Below are positions 52,631-61,145 of a stretch of 64,000 nucleotides of DNA, piece after piece. A model generated the notes under the pieces. That model saw nothing but the letters and a program-made list of their open reading frames with translations. It ran no database searches and was not told the DNA's origin. Each line of letters begins with the position of its first letter. Within the stretch, counting starts at the first letter, position 1. Both the position numbers and the translations under genes were made by a program. The stretch is taken from the NCBI RefSeq assembly GCF_002803075.1, contig NZ_NNBK01000001.1:372001-436000 (forward strand), given 5' to 3'. This DNA is from Streptomyces sp. CB01373. GTDB taxonomy: Bacteria; Actinomycetota; Actinomycetes; Streptomycetales; Streptomycetaceae.

Positions 52631-53484
52631 GGTTCGATCTCCCGGTACACCTCGGTCAGCAGGTCGGTGAGCCGCTGCTCGTACGCCGTGAACTCCGGAA
52701 GCAGCATCGTCTCCGCCGTGCGCGGGCGCGGCAGGTCGATCTCCAGTTCGGCGATGATCCGGCCCGGTCCACGGCCCAGGACGAACACCTGGTCGGAGAG
52801 GAAGACGGCCTCGGACACGTTGTGCGTGACCAGGATCGCGGTCGTTCCGGTCTCCAGCCAGATCCGCTGCAGCTCGTCGTTCATCTGCCGGCGCCGGATC
52901 TCGTCCAGGCCGTTGAACGGCTCGTCGAGGAAGAGCAGTCGCGGACGCAGGATCAACGCGCGGGCGATGGCCACCCGTCGGGCCATACCGCCGGACAGCT
53001 TCGCCGGCAGCGCCTTCTCGAAGCCTTCCAGGCCGACCAGGCGCAGCAGGTCGCGGGCCTGCCGGCGGCGTTCGTCCTTCGGTACTCCGGCGACCTGCAA
53101 CGGCAGTTCGACATTGGCCAGCGCGCTGCGCCAGGGGAGCAGCACCGGGTCCTGGAAGACGAAGCCGAACTCCGCCGCCCTACGGGCCTGCGTGGGGGTC
53201 CGGCCGAACACCTCGACGGTGCCGGTGGTCGGCTGGACGACGTCGGCGAGGATCCGCAGCAGGGTCGACTTGCCGCATCCCGACGGACCGATGAGCGTGG
53301 CGAAGGCGCCCTCGCGGATGGTCAGGTCGATGCCTTCCAGCGCGGTGAAGGGCGAGCCCCCGACATCGAACCGCTTGCCGATGCCCTCGGCGCGGACCAC
53401 CGCGCCGCTGTCGCCTTCCGCCGCCCCTGCCGCCGTTTTCGCGGCTGCGAGGGTCGGACCGGGGTCCCGGCCCGCGGCCCTCAC
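52627..53484 (-). CDS. ABC transporter ATPase (SsuB/TauB-like)
   Basis: ATPase of 285 residues. GTG 53484 overlaps the upstream amidohydrolase stop. IGPSGCGKSTLLRILAD is Walker A, FVFQDPVLLPWRS the Q-loop, LSGGMARRVAIARAL the signature, LLFLDEPFNGLD Walker B and VTHNVSEAV the switch His. The Q-loop with LLPW is typical of the nitrate/sulfonate/taurine group. A 30-residue Ala-rich N-terminal extension precedes the domain. Confidence 0.92.
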   Translation of the reverse strand: MRAAGRDPGPTLAAAKTAAGAAEGDSGAVVRAEGIGKRFDVGGSPFTALEGIDLTIREGAFATLIGPSGCGKSTLLRILADVVQPTTGTVEVFGRTPTQARRAAEFGFVFQDPVLLPWRSALANVELPLQVAGVPKDERRRQARDLLRLVGLEGFEKALPAKLSGGMARRVAIARALILRPRLLFLDEPFNGLDEIRRRQMNDELQRIWLETGTTAILVTHNVSEAVFLSDQVFVLGRGPGRIIAELEIDLPRPRTAETMLLPEFTAYEQRLTDLLTEVYREIEP

Positions 53485-54269
53485 GCCCGTACTCCGTCGT
53501 CCGCGGCGGTACCGGCGCCGGTCGCGCCGGGGCCGCCGTCCAGGCCCAGAAGGCGGGCGAGGTTGGCGCCCTCGACCAGGGCCCGGTCGGCCTCGTCCGG
53601 GACTGCCCGGGCGATCTTGGCCCGTTCCAGGTCGAAGTGGCTGCCCGGCCAGTCGGTGCCCATCACCAGACGGGAGGCCCCGAGCCGCCCGTAGGCCATC
53701 TGCACCTCGATGAGCTGGGTGCCGGACGTCTCCAGATAGATGTGCTCATTGCGTTCGGCGACCAGGATCGCCTCGTTGACGTTCCAGATCGTGCCCATGT
53801 GGGCGATCATCAGAGGTACTTCGGGGAAGCCCCTGGAGATCTCCTCGATGGACAGCGGCGCGCAGAACGGGTCGTCCAGCGCGTTCACCAGGATCATCAG
53901 CCCGGCCTCACGGGCGGCCGCGAATACCGGGTCGAGCAGCCCGTGGTCGGCGAAGTGGTAGCCGTGCATGGTGGGGTGGAGCTTGAGACCCTTGAGCCCG
54001 TACTCCTGCCCGCACTTCAGGACGGTTTCGACCGCGTCCGGCCGCCGGGGGTCCACCTGGCCGAAGCCGACGATCCGGTCCGGGTGCCGGGCGACCGTCC
54101 TGGCGATGAAGTCGTTGTCGATCATCTGGCCGAGGGAGCACCCCACGGCCATGTCGACGCCCGCCGCGTCCATCGACGCGATCATGTTCTCGGGGGTGTA
54201 GGACTCGGCCGTGAGGTAGTCCGAAGTCCCCCCGGCCTGCCACACGTTGTTGTACGCGTCGATGATCAC
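53481..54269 (-). CDS. Amidohydrolase_2-family protein lacking the N-terminal HxH
   Basis: TIM-barrel protein of 262 residues. GTG 54269 is used, with GGAG ten bases upstream. LKGLKLHPTMHGYHFAD, PLMIAHMGTIWNVNEAI and LVMGTDWPGSHFD are Amidohydrolase_2 blocks and supply His and Asp ligands. The start, IIDAYNNVW, lacks the usual DxHxH metal pair (IDAHVHL or similar): both His positions are replaced. It may use a different metal geometry or act as a decarboxylase or lactonase-like relative. Between the binding-protein and ATPase genes of the operon. Confidence 0.78.
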   Translation of the reverse strand: MIIDAYNNVWQAGGTSDYLTAESYTPENMIASMDAAGVDMAVGCSLGQMIDNDFIARTVARHPDRIVGFGQVDPRRPDAVETVLKCGQEYGLKGLKLHPTMHGYHFADHGLLDPVFAAAREAGLMILVNALDDPFCAPLSIEEISRGFPEVPLMIAHMGTIWNVNEAILVAERNEHIYLETSGTQLIEVQMAYGRLGASRLVMGTDWPGSHFDLERAKIARAVPDEADRALVEGANLARLLGLDGGPGATGAGTAADDGVRA

Positions 54270-54308
54270 GGGTGTTTCACTCCGCTTCGATTGGTTGTCA
54301 GGTGCCGG

Positions 54309-54340
54309 CCGGCCCGGCGGGACGCCGCGGGCCGGGCCGG
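54309..54340 (-). terminator. Attenuator-like hairpin after binding-protein gene
   Basis: Perfect 10-bp stem (54309-54318 with 54331-54340), 30 bases after the binding-protein stop and 39 before the next start. Such hairpins commonly let the binding protein be made in excess. Confidence 0.5.
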
Positions 54341-54370
54341 GCGAGCCGGGTACCGCCGGCCGGGTCGGGC

Positions 54371-55426
54371 TCAGGCCAGCAGGGAGGTACGCCCGCCGTA
54401 GGCGGCTTCGAGGACGGAGGTGTCCACCACGTCCGCGGCCTTCAGCTTCTTGCCGATCGTGCCGACGTCGGCCAGTTGGTCGATGATCTTCTGCATCTTG
54501 GCCGGATCGACCTGGAGCACACCCTTGGGCGAGGTGATGAGGGCCTTCTGGAACCTGGCGGTGGCGGCCTCTTCCTCCGGCTTGAGGCCACTGGTGTTCC
54601 ACTTGGTCGCCACGAGCCGCCCGATCTCGTCGGGGTGGGCGTTCATGTACTCGTAGCCCTTGATCGTCGCGCGGAGGAACCGCACCAGCTCGTCGTGCTG
54701 CTTCTCCAGGTGGTCCCGGGTCGTGATCAGCACGTTTCCGTAGCTGGGGACGCCGAGGTCCTCCAGGTACAGCACATGGACGTCGACGCCCTGCCGCTTG
54801 AGCGCCACCGCCTGGGAGGTGGCGTAGCCGGAGTAGCCGGACGCCTGCCCGGTGGTGAGCTGGGTCGGGTCGGTTCCGGCGGGTATGAACCGGACGTCCT
54901 TGACGCCGGCCTTCTTCACCAGCGACTCGAACTGCTGCCGTGACGCCTCGGTGACGGCGATCGTCCGGCCGGCGAAGTCCTCGACCGACTTGATCGGGTC
55001 GTCCGCCTTGCTGATGATCGAGAAGGGCGAGGTCTGGAAGATCGCGCCGTAGATCACCAGGGGCTGGCCCTTGGCGATGGCCACGAGCACATTGGTGTTG
55101 TCGTCGTCTCCGGTGAAGGACCTGCCGGAGGCCACCTGCTGCCAGGCCAGGATGTTGGGGCCGCCGGCGGTGAACGACGTACTGATCTTCTCCGCCTTGT
55201 AGTAGCCCTTCGCCTCCGCGGCGTAGAACCCGCCGAACTGGGTGAGTTTCAGCCAGCCGAGCTGGTCGTCGATCTTCAGTAGTCCGTCGGCGGACGTCCC
55301 GCCGGAAGAGCTGCCTGAACAAGCCGTCAGTAGTCCGCCGGCGGCCATCACGCCGGCTCCTGCCCCGAGCAGCCTGAGAACGTCACGGCGCGCGGGAGTT
55401 CCGGGAAATGCGCGTGCTGGGTCCAT
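54371..55426 (-). CDS. ABC substrate-binding lipoprotein (NMT1/THI5-like)
   Basis: Lipoprotein of 351 residues, first gene of the long catabolic operon. ATG 55426 has GGAGG six bases upstream; the longer frame is rejected. The Tat-type lipoprotein signal is TPARRDVLRLLGAGAGV, then LLTAC with Cys near residue 36. The mature part has the NMT1/THI5 fold: KLTQFGGFYAAEAKGYY, DDPIKSVEDFAGRTIAV, QASGYSGYATSQAVAL. Relatives bind pyrimidines, thiamine precursors, aromatic or sulfonated compounds. It feeds the SsuBC-like transporter encoded downstream. Confidence 0.9.
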   Translation of the reverse strand: MDPARAFPGTPARRDVLRLLGAGAGVMAAGGLLTACSGSSSGGTSADGLLKIDDQLGWLKLTQFGGFYAAEAKGYYKAEKISTSFTAGGPNILAWQQVASGRSFTGDDDNTNVLVAIAKGQPLVIYGAIFQTSPFSIISKADDPIKSVEDFAGRTIAVTEASRQQFESLVKKAGVKDVRFIPAGTDPTQLTTGQASGYSGYATSQAVALKRQGVDVHVLYLEDLGVPSYGNVLITTRDHLEKQHDELVRFLRATIKGYEYMNAHPDEIGRLVATKWNTSGLKPEEEAATARFQKALITSPKGVLQVDPAKMQKIIDQLADVGTIGKKLKAADVVDTSVLEAAYGGRTSLLA

Positions 55427-55739
55427 CCGAATCCTCCACGGGGCGTCAACGAGCAATGCGGCAAGGCCAGGGATCGGTGCAGGTCAGACGGAAGACTTCC
55501 GCTGTTCCGTGACGTCATCCTGGCGAACGCCCGGGTGGTCCTCAATGAACAGAATGTCTGCTGATGAAGGGATCACTCAACGAACCGTCCACGCCGCGAG
55601 GCGCCCGCGTCCATGGCTGAAAACATCGGGAACCCGGAGGGGCGCCGCCCACATGGATCGAGGGCCGCGACCATGAGGTCGCGGCCCTCGCCCCAACTGC
55701 TGTGAGCCAGTACTCGTATGCCTGGTGGCAGGGATCGCG
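55427..55739. other. Operon promoter region and intergenic stretch
   Basis: About 310 bases without a gene. It must hold the promoter of the PucR operon. The palindrome TGACGTCA (55510-55517) and a small inverted repeat CAGA-ATG-TCTG (55550-55560) are possible regulator sites; neither is proven. A terminator for the sdaA fragment side lies at 55659-55690. Confidence 0.45.
55659..55690 (-). terminator. Strong hairpin downstream of sdaA fragment
   Basis: Perfect 14-bp stem (55659-55672 with 55677-55690) and loop ATGA, 50 bases after the stop shared by the sdaA fragment. Confidence 0.8.
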
Positions 55740-55805
55740 TCAGCACTCGATGACGTTGACGGCGAGGCCGCCGCGGGCGGTCTCCTTGTACTTGGTGGAC
55801 ATGTC
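55740..55805 (-). pseudogene. Fragment of sdaA 3' end
   Basis: The last 22 codons read [21 protein letters not shown] plus stop, matching the end of intact SdaA encoded at 61816-63192 ([21 protein letters not shown]). DNA differences fall mostly at third positions, so this is a divergent copy rather than a fresh duplication. The rest of the gene is missing; the frame upstream is foreign. Confidence 0.8.
55780..55796. repeat. Direct repeat in sdaA ends, left copy (candidate att)
   Basis: GTCTCCTTGTACTTGGT is identical to 61856-61872, same orientation, 6,076 bases apart. It could be an attachment core or simply conserved coding sequence. Confidence 0.35.
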
Positions 55806-55922
55806 GGTCCACCGTCGCACTATGTCCTTGACCTGCATGTTCGAGGGTAGCTGAGTGGCCCTCAACGCCAGCAGGGACTTCTCAGGGACTTTCGGCTGGG
55901 AGGGGTCTCGCAGCCAGGCGAT

Positions 55923-56168
55923 GTCCTCGCGTGGGGCGGCGTAGAGCCGGACCCGGCGAATCCGGTTGCCGTCGTGTCGCACTTTCTCGCCCACAGGCTT
56001 GATCAGCCCGGCGGCGGCGAGCGCACGCTTCCAGCTGTGGTCGTTCCAGGTGCGGTAGTAGATGCGGTTGCCGTGCGACGAGGTGAGGATCAGGTCGACC
56101 GTGATCGGCTTCCGTTGGCGCTCCTCGAGCGCGGTGGTCGGGGCCTCCGGGTTCCGCCAGGGCAGCGT
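55923..56168 (-). pseudogene. Tyrosine-recombinase (integrase) fragment
   Basis: In the same open frame, the segment LPWRNPEAPTTALEERQRKP followed by TVDLILTSSHGNRIYYRTW and NDHSWKRALAAAGLIKPV resembles the central part of actinobacterial phage-type integrases, just before the catalytic HxLRH region, which is absent. Both ends are joined to unrelated sequence. Position beside the sdaA 3' fragment suits an integrase gene next to its attachment site. Confidence 0.5.
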
Positions 56169-56176
56169 GCAGGAAG

Positions 56177-56528
56177 TCGAGTCGATCGCGCACCGGGACC
56201 AGTCCAGATCGCCGCGGGCTCCGAGTTCGTCGAGGACCAGACGGTGCAGCTTGGCCCAGACCCGGGCCCTCGACCACTCGGTGAACCTGCGGTGGGCCGT
56301 CGCTCCGGACGGCCCGAACGACGCTGCGGGCAGCTGCTGCCACGTGCAGCCCGACGTCGCCACGAACACGATCGCGGCCAGCACTTCACGGTCACCGTGC
56401 CGGCGTCGGCCGCCGCCCTGCGGCCGCGATGCCGCCTCCGGCACCACTCGCTGGAACAGCTCCCACAACTCGTCCGGCACCAGCCGCTCAACAATCCCCG
56501 CCACGACCAACAGCCGGCTGGGCCGCAT
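56177..56528 (-). pseudogene. IS5-type transposase, N-terminal fragment
   Basis: From ATG 56528, RPSRLLVVAGIVERLVPDEL, FVATSGCTWQQLP and AHRRFTEWSRARVWAKLH are the N-terminal DUF4096-like part of IS5-group transposases. It ends at DWSRCAIDS, the first catalytic Asp, then passes without a stop into the integrase and sdaA fragments, giving a 262-codon chimeric frame. Not a working transposase. Confidence 0.75.
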
Positions 56529-56580
56529 GAGATGACGTCTTAACATGGCTGCGGCCACCCGCGGCGGTGACGTGCGAGGC

Positions 56581-56808
56581 GTCAATTTTCATAGTGATCG
56601 CGGGAGCGAGTACGGCTACCGCAGGTTCCGGCGGGCCTGCCGCAGGCTGGGTGCCTTCCCGTCCATGGGCCGCGTCGGATCATGCTTCGACAATGCCGTC
56701 AGTGAGGCGTTCAACAGCGTACTCAAGGTCGAAGACGTCCACCGGCACACCTTCGCCACCCGCGCCGAGGCCCGGATCAGGATCGCCACCTGGGGCGTCC
56801 CCCGGTGA
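56581..56808 (+). pseudogene. IS3-type transposase, C-terminal fragment
   Basis: FHSDRGSEYGYRRFRRACR and MGRVGSCFDNAVSEAFNSVL, then KVEDVHRHTFATRAEARIRI, are the last catalytic Asp and Glu region of an IS3-group OrfB. The N-terminal two thirds are missing and the end is cut after IATW. A different IS3 copy from the one at 59707-60636. Confidence 0.8.
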
Positions 56809-56870
56809 AGTGGGCCGACGGGCCGCATCCGGCACGTTCCCGACCGGCATCGCGGTTGCACCTCAGCAGA

Positions 56871-56909
56871 CAGCCCCGGCACGTGCCTGGGTGGCACGGG
56901 CCGGGGCTG
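56871..56909 (-). terminator. Terminator of M14 carboxypeptidase gene
   Basis: 17-bp stem with one mismatch (56871-56887 with 56893-56909), loop TGGGT, 24 bases after the stop. Confidence 0.85.
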
Positions 56910-56932
56910 GTTGGCCGAGGGTCAGCGGAGGG

Positions 56933-59377
56933 TTAGTTCGTGCGGCCGACCGTTACGTTCTGCTTGTTGTAGTTCTTGCCGTTGCCGTCGGGCTTGTAGT
57001 TCCGCTCGTAGTTGCCCGCGAGGTCCATGGAGAACCACTGGACGACGGTGTTCTTGTAGACCGTGATCTTCTCGGCGCCCTCGCGCATGCCCGCGGCGGC
57101 GAGCTTCGGCGAGTTCATCGTCGGGCGGCTGCCGTCGAGCGTGTAGTAGATGTTCGCCGGCTCGTCCACGGTGAAGGTGAACGTCGTCGAGGTGGCGGAC
57201 GCGTTGGTCACCGCGAGCTTCGACGTGGGCTGCTGGTGGTCCTTGTCGTAGGCGCGGGCGACATCGAGGATGCCGATCTGGCCGTTGGAGAACTCCATGG
57301 CCTCCTCGTGGCCCTCGCTGAACGGGGGCTGGAAGCCGACCGCGTTGTACTTCTTGGTGGCCGGGTCGTAGAGGTCCGTGCCGACTTCGAAGTCCCAGCC
57401 GATGATGCCGTTGTTGTACCAGAACTCGTCGGCGCTGTTGCCGGCCGCCGAGTACAGCACGTCGACCACGGGGCCGGTGCGTCCCGGCTGGATGCCGGTG
57501 CCGCGCCAGTCCTGGACGGCGGACAGGATGTGGGTGGAGGCGTTCCAGAAGTAGTTCTCCGTGCCCATGTCCGTCCGCGGCAGCACCTCACGGCCGGCGG
57601 ACTTGTACGCTCCCGGGGGCCACATGAAGTAGCCGCCGTAGGAGTGGGTGTTCATCGCGAACTTGATGTTCTTGAAGTTGTTCGCGAGCCACACCTCGTT
57701 GCGCGCTTCCGGCTCCGACAGCTCCGACGGACCTGAGTAGGTCTCGCCGGTGCAGCTGGTGCTGCCGCCGGTGTAGCCGTCGAAGCCACTGCCGACGGAG
57801 AAGTTGCGGTTGAGGTCGACGCCCCAGGAGTTGCGGCGTGCCGGGTCCGAGTTGTCCGCAGCGCAGTGGTTGACCATGTTCTTACGCTGCATGTTGTAGT
57901 CGTACATCGAGTAGTGGGCGCCGTCGGGGTTCATCGTCGGGACGATGAAGATGTCAAGGTCGTCCACCAGCTTCTTGGTGTTCGCGTCCCGCGCGTAGTT
58001 GCGCAGCAACCGTTCGGCGGTCTCCACGCAGGTGATCGGGGTCACCCACTCGCGCGCGTGCTCCTGGCAGTAGAGGAACACACCGGTCTTCGAGCCGTCC
58101 CGGTGCTTGCCGATCCGGAGCGCCTTCATCTGGAACGGCTCACGCGAGACGCTCGCCGGCGCCTTGAGGCCGTCGGTCAGCGGGGTCGCCGGGGCCGCGG
58201 CCACCACACCGGTGCCATTGCTGGTCCGGTAGAGGCTGGCGGTCACCAGCGTCGAGACCGCCGCGTTGGCGTTGATGGCATTCACGACCTGGCCCGCGGT
58301 GCTGGTGATCGCGCCGGAGGCGCCCGTGGCCAGGTTGACCACGAATTCCTTGCCGTTGACCGCGACCGACAGCGGAGCGTTGTTCGCTCCCGGGTCCTTC
58401 AGCGTGATGCTGAGGCCGTTGCCGCCCTCACTGCCGTACGCCTTGGAGGTCACGTAGAACGTGCTCGCCAGCGCGGTCCCCGAACCCGTGCCGAACTGCG
58501 CCTGCGCCTGGCGGCGGTAGCCGTTCGTCTTGTACGGGAGATTGATGATCTCCGAGATCTTCGGGAATTCCTTGGCGAGACCGACGACCCGGTCGGTGAC
58601 CTCGGTCGGGTCCATGTAGTGGTCGACGAAGTCCGACACGTAGTTCGGGCTCGGCGCCTTGACCGGGTCACCCAGCCACTTGGTCACCGGCACGGTGATC
58701 CTGCCGCCGCGGCTGCTGGTGACGGTGACCGTGGCGGGGGCCTCGGTGATCGCCAGCGGCGCGCTGAACCGGTGGTACATGTACGCGCCGGCGTCGGTGA
58801 AGCGGGACATCGTCGCCGTCCCGCCGGAGCCCGGCTCGGTGCCCTTGCCACTGTCCCAAGAGGCGGTGAGGACGGTCTGGGCGTCCGTCGCGCTGGACTT
58901 CACCTCGACCGACAGGAACCGCTGGTCGTTGAGGCTGGTGAACCACTCGGCGCGCAGGGGCGTGAGCGTGTCAGCCTCGGCCGCGTCGGCGGCCTCGATC
59001 GCGACCGCCTGCGAACGGGCGCGCATGTTCGCGTTGTAATCGCCCTGGTCCGAAATGGGGTTCTGGACGTCGAAGCCCTGGTCACGCAGGTTCTCGGTCT
59101 CATCAGGGCTGAGGACGGCGTGCACTTCGATGCCGTTGTCGACCGGCTTACTGTATTCGGCCAAATCGACACCCATGGCGTCAAGCTTGTCCACCCCCGA
59201 CTTATCGGGGACGACGATGCGCATCAGTGCGACACCGTTCTGGGCGGTGCTGGAATCGCGGTCGGGTGTGACCGGTTGGCTCGTGGGGGCGCCGAGCGCC
59301 GGAAGGGCACTCATGGTGACCGCCAAGGGAATTGCGAGCAAGAGCGCGTAATGCCGCGCTCTGCGGGGACTCCTCAT
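56933..59377 (-). CDS. Secreted M14 zinc carboxypeptidase
   Basis: Secreted metallopeptidase of 814 residues. ATG 59377 has GGAGG seven bases upstream and opens a signal peptide (about 1-32, ending PALGAP). After a propeptide-like region, YLDP-type blocks lead to the M14 domain: LYCQEHAREWVTPI (HxxE zinc motif), IVPTMNPDG, WGVDLNRNFSVG (Asn-Arg substrate site), MNTHSYGGYFMWPP (zinc His) and, near 740, EGHEEAMEFSNG with the late Glu. Residues about 320-410 are an inserted Ala/Thr/Val-rich domain splitting the N-terminal half, and a chitobiase-like C-terminal module (YYTLDGSRPTMNSP) ends the protein. It is intact but sits among transposase fragments, so it may be acquired cargo. Confidence 0.88.
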   Translation of the reverse strand: MRSPRRARHYALLLAIPLAVTMSALPALGAPTSQPVTPDRDSSTAQNGVALMRIVVPDKSGVDKLDAMGVDLAEYSKPVDNGIEVHAVLSPDETENLRDQGFDVQNPISDQGDYNANMRARSQAVAIEAADAAEADTLTPLRAEWFTSLNDQRFLSVEVKSSATDAQTVLTASWDSGKGTEPGSGGTATMSRFTDAGAYMYHRFSAPLAITEAPATVTVTSSRGGRITVPVTKWLGDPVKAPSPNYVSDFVDHYMDPTEVTDRVVGLAKEFPKISEIINLPYKTNGYRRQAQAQFGTGSGTALASTFYVTSKAYGSEGGNGLSITLKDPGANNAPLSVAVNGKEFVVNLATGASGAITSTAGQVVNAINANAAVSTLVTASLYRTSNGTGVVAAAPATPLTDGLKAPASVSREPFQMKALRIGKHRDGSKTGVFLYCQEHAREWVTPITCVETAERLLRNYARDANTKKLVDDLDIFIVPTMNPDGAHYSMYDYNMQRKNMVNHCAADNSDPARRNSWGVDLNRNFSVGSGFDGYTGGSTSCTGETYSGPSELSEPEARNEVWLANNFKNIKFAMNTHSYGGYFMWPPGAYKSAGREVLPRTDMGTENYFWNASTHILSAVQDWRGTGIQPGRTGPVVDVLYSAAGNSADEFWYNNGIIGWDFEVGTDLYDPATKKYNAVGFQPPFSEGHEEAMEFSNGQIGILDVARAYDKDHQQPTSKLAVTNASATSTTFTFTVDEPANIYYTLDGSRPTMNSPKLAAAGMREGAEKITVYKNTVVQWFSMDLAGNYERNYKPDGNGKNYNKQNVTVGRTN

Positions 59378-59706
59378 CGAGTTTCCTCCATCTGGCGCGC
59401 CCTCCCGAGACGGGGGTGTCAGTCGGGCGAGGCACCCAAGTTGTGGGAAGTCTGTTGGGAAAGGTAAAGCGCCGTCAAGATCTCTGCGACCCCAAATTGG
59501 GATACTTCGCAACGGGGCTATTCACCCTGGGTATTCAGCGGAATTGGGTGATCTGAGAGGACGTTAAGTCCGGTTTTCCTCGGTTCGTGATCGCTCGATC
59601 GTGGGACTGTTCGTCTTGCGAGCCGGCCATCGGTCATCGCATGCTGGGATGCGGGCACGGGTCGAAGACCGTATCCGAGTGAACCGTTCCGGGTTTGATC
59701 GAGACT
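59378..59706. other. Promoter region of M14 gene and IS3 flank
   Basis: About 330 bases without a gene, visibly richer in A/T than the surroundings, especially 59440-59600. TTGACG followed about 18 bases later by CAGACT on the minus strand is a possible M14 promoter. The end of the IS3 copy lies near 59690-59706. Confidence 0.4.
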
Positions 59707-60636
59707 CTAGGTTGTGACTGTGACCTGGGGTTTCGTGGTTGCTCGGTAGTAGTTGGTCTCGTATTCGGCGGGTGGGATGTGCCCGATCTCAACGTGCAGT
59801 CGGCGGTGGCAGTACCGGTCGACCCATTCGGCGGTGGCCACTTCGACCTCGGAGAGTGTCTTCCAGGGCCGACGGGGCTTGGTCAACTCAGTTTTGAACA
59901 GGCCGATCGTGGACTCCAACAGGGCATTGTCGTAGGCGTCGCCGACCGAACCGATGGACGCGGCGATGCCTGCCCGGTCCAGATGCTCGGCGAGCGCGAA
60001 CGATGTGTACTGCGACCCGGCATCGGAGTGATGTATCAACTCGCCTTCCTGATAAGGGCGTTGATTTCGCTCGCGCTGCCACAAAGCCATCTCGAGGGCG
60101 TCCAGGACGAGCCGGGTCTCCTTCGAAGTGGCCGCAGACCAGCCCACGATGCGGCGGGAGAAGGTGTCCACGACGAAGGCGACGCAGACGACGCCGGCGA
60201 ACGTGGCGACGTGCGTGAAGTCGGCGACCCAGCAGCGGTTCGGGGCCGGGGCGACGAAGTCGCGGTCCACGAGATCCGGAGCCCGTTGCGCACTCGCGTC
60301 GGGGATCGTGGTGATCACCCGCTTGCCGCGGACCGCGCCGGTGATGCCGAGTTCGCGCATGAGGCGTTCGATTGTGCACCGGGCCACCGCGACACCCTGC
60401 CGGTTCAAGAGCCTCCAGATCTTCCTGGCACCGTAGACACGGTAGTTGGCCTCGTACGACTCCTGGATCAGGGTCTTGAGCTCGCGGTCGCGAACGGTGC
60501 GGGCAGCCGGCTCGGCCCGGCGTTTGTGGTGGGCGTAGTACGTGGAAGGGGCGATCTTGCAGTCGTGTGCGCTCAGCACACGGCAGATCGGCTCGACGCC
60601 GCCGAAGCGGCCCTTGTGCTCGTCGATGAACGCTAC
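59707..60636 (-). mobile_element. IS3-family element, orfB only
   Basis: The transposase OrfB frame is open from at least 60636 (FIDEHKGRFGGVEPICR) to the stop at 59707; GTG 60579 gives a nominal 290-residue protein. The catalytic triad is complete: WVADFTHVAT (Asp), HHSDAGSQYTS (Asp) and NALLESTIGLFKTEL (Glu). OrfA, needed for the usual frameshifted fusion, is absent: upstream sequence belongs to an IS110-type fragment. So the copy is truncated and probably immobile by itself. Confidence 0.8.
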
Positions 60637-60917
60637 GAGCGTGTGTGTGGCCGGTCGAGCTCGGCGATGCTCCTATGCCAAGCCGCAGGAAGAGCCGCCA
60701 GGTCAGGCACGGTTGCGGTGGGCTGAGCGGCGTCCTCGTCGGTGAGCAGGGCCCGGAAGACACGGTCGGAGACGCGCCGCCGTAGCAGGCGTACTGCCTC
60801 CTTGGGGGTCTTGCCGCGGGCCAGCTGCTTGGCGAAGTAGTCGGCGCCTTCGCCGCCGCGTCGGACCTGGGTGACCGCGATCATGTGCAGGGCGTGGTTG
60901 ATGGACCGGTTTCGCCG
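60633..60917 (-). pseudogene. IS110-type transposase, C-terminal fragment
   Basis: NRSINHALHMIAVTQVRR, YFAKQLARGKTPKEAVRLL and RRRVSDRVFRALL are the C-terminal part of IS110-family transposases. The N-terminal RuvC-like half and most of the C-terminal domain are missing. The downstream end is interrupted by the IS3 copy. Confidence 0.7.
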
Positions 60918-60941
60918 CGGTTGAGGCGGACGCGGTCGCAG

Positions 60942-61145
60942 GTGCCCATATGGCGCGAGGGGCTGGCCTGGTCGGTGCTGTCGGTGGACTACCAGCGCAT
61001 CTTGCAGGTCCTTGCCGATCGGGTCCGGCTCCATCAAGGGCCGCTGGCCTGCCAGGAGATGGCCGCCACCTTCGGGATGGGCGTGGTGCCGGCGCGGGTG
61101 GAGGCGCTGCGGTCGAAGGCGAAACGCCTGGTCGCGCGCGGCTGA
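60942..61145 (+). pseudogene. Unassigned fragment with helix-turn-helix-like sequence
   Basis: VDYQRILQVLADRVRLHQGP followed by ACQEMAATFGMGVVPARVEA and LRSKAKRLVARG looks like the end of a winged-helix protein of the sort often found beside Streptomyces transposases. No start of its own is evident. I do not recognise the full-length family. Confidence 0.4.
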
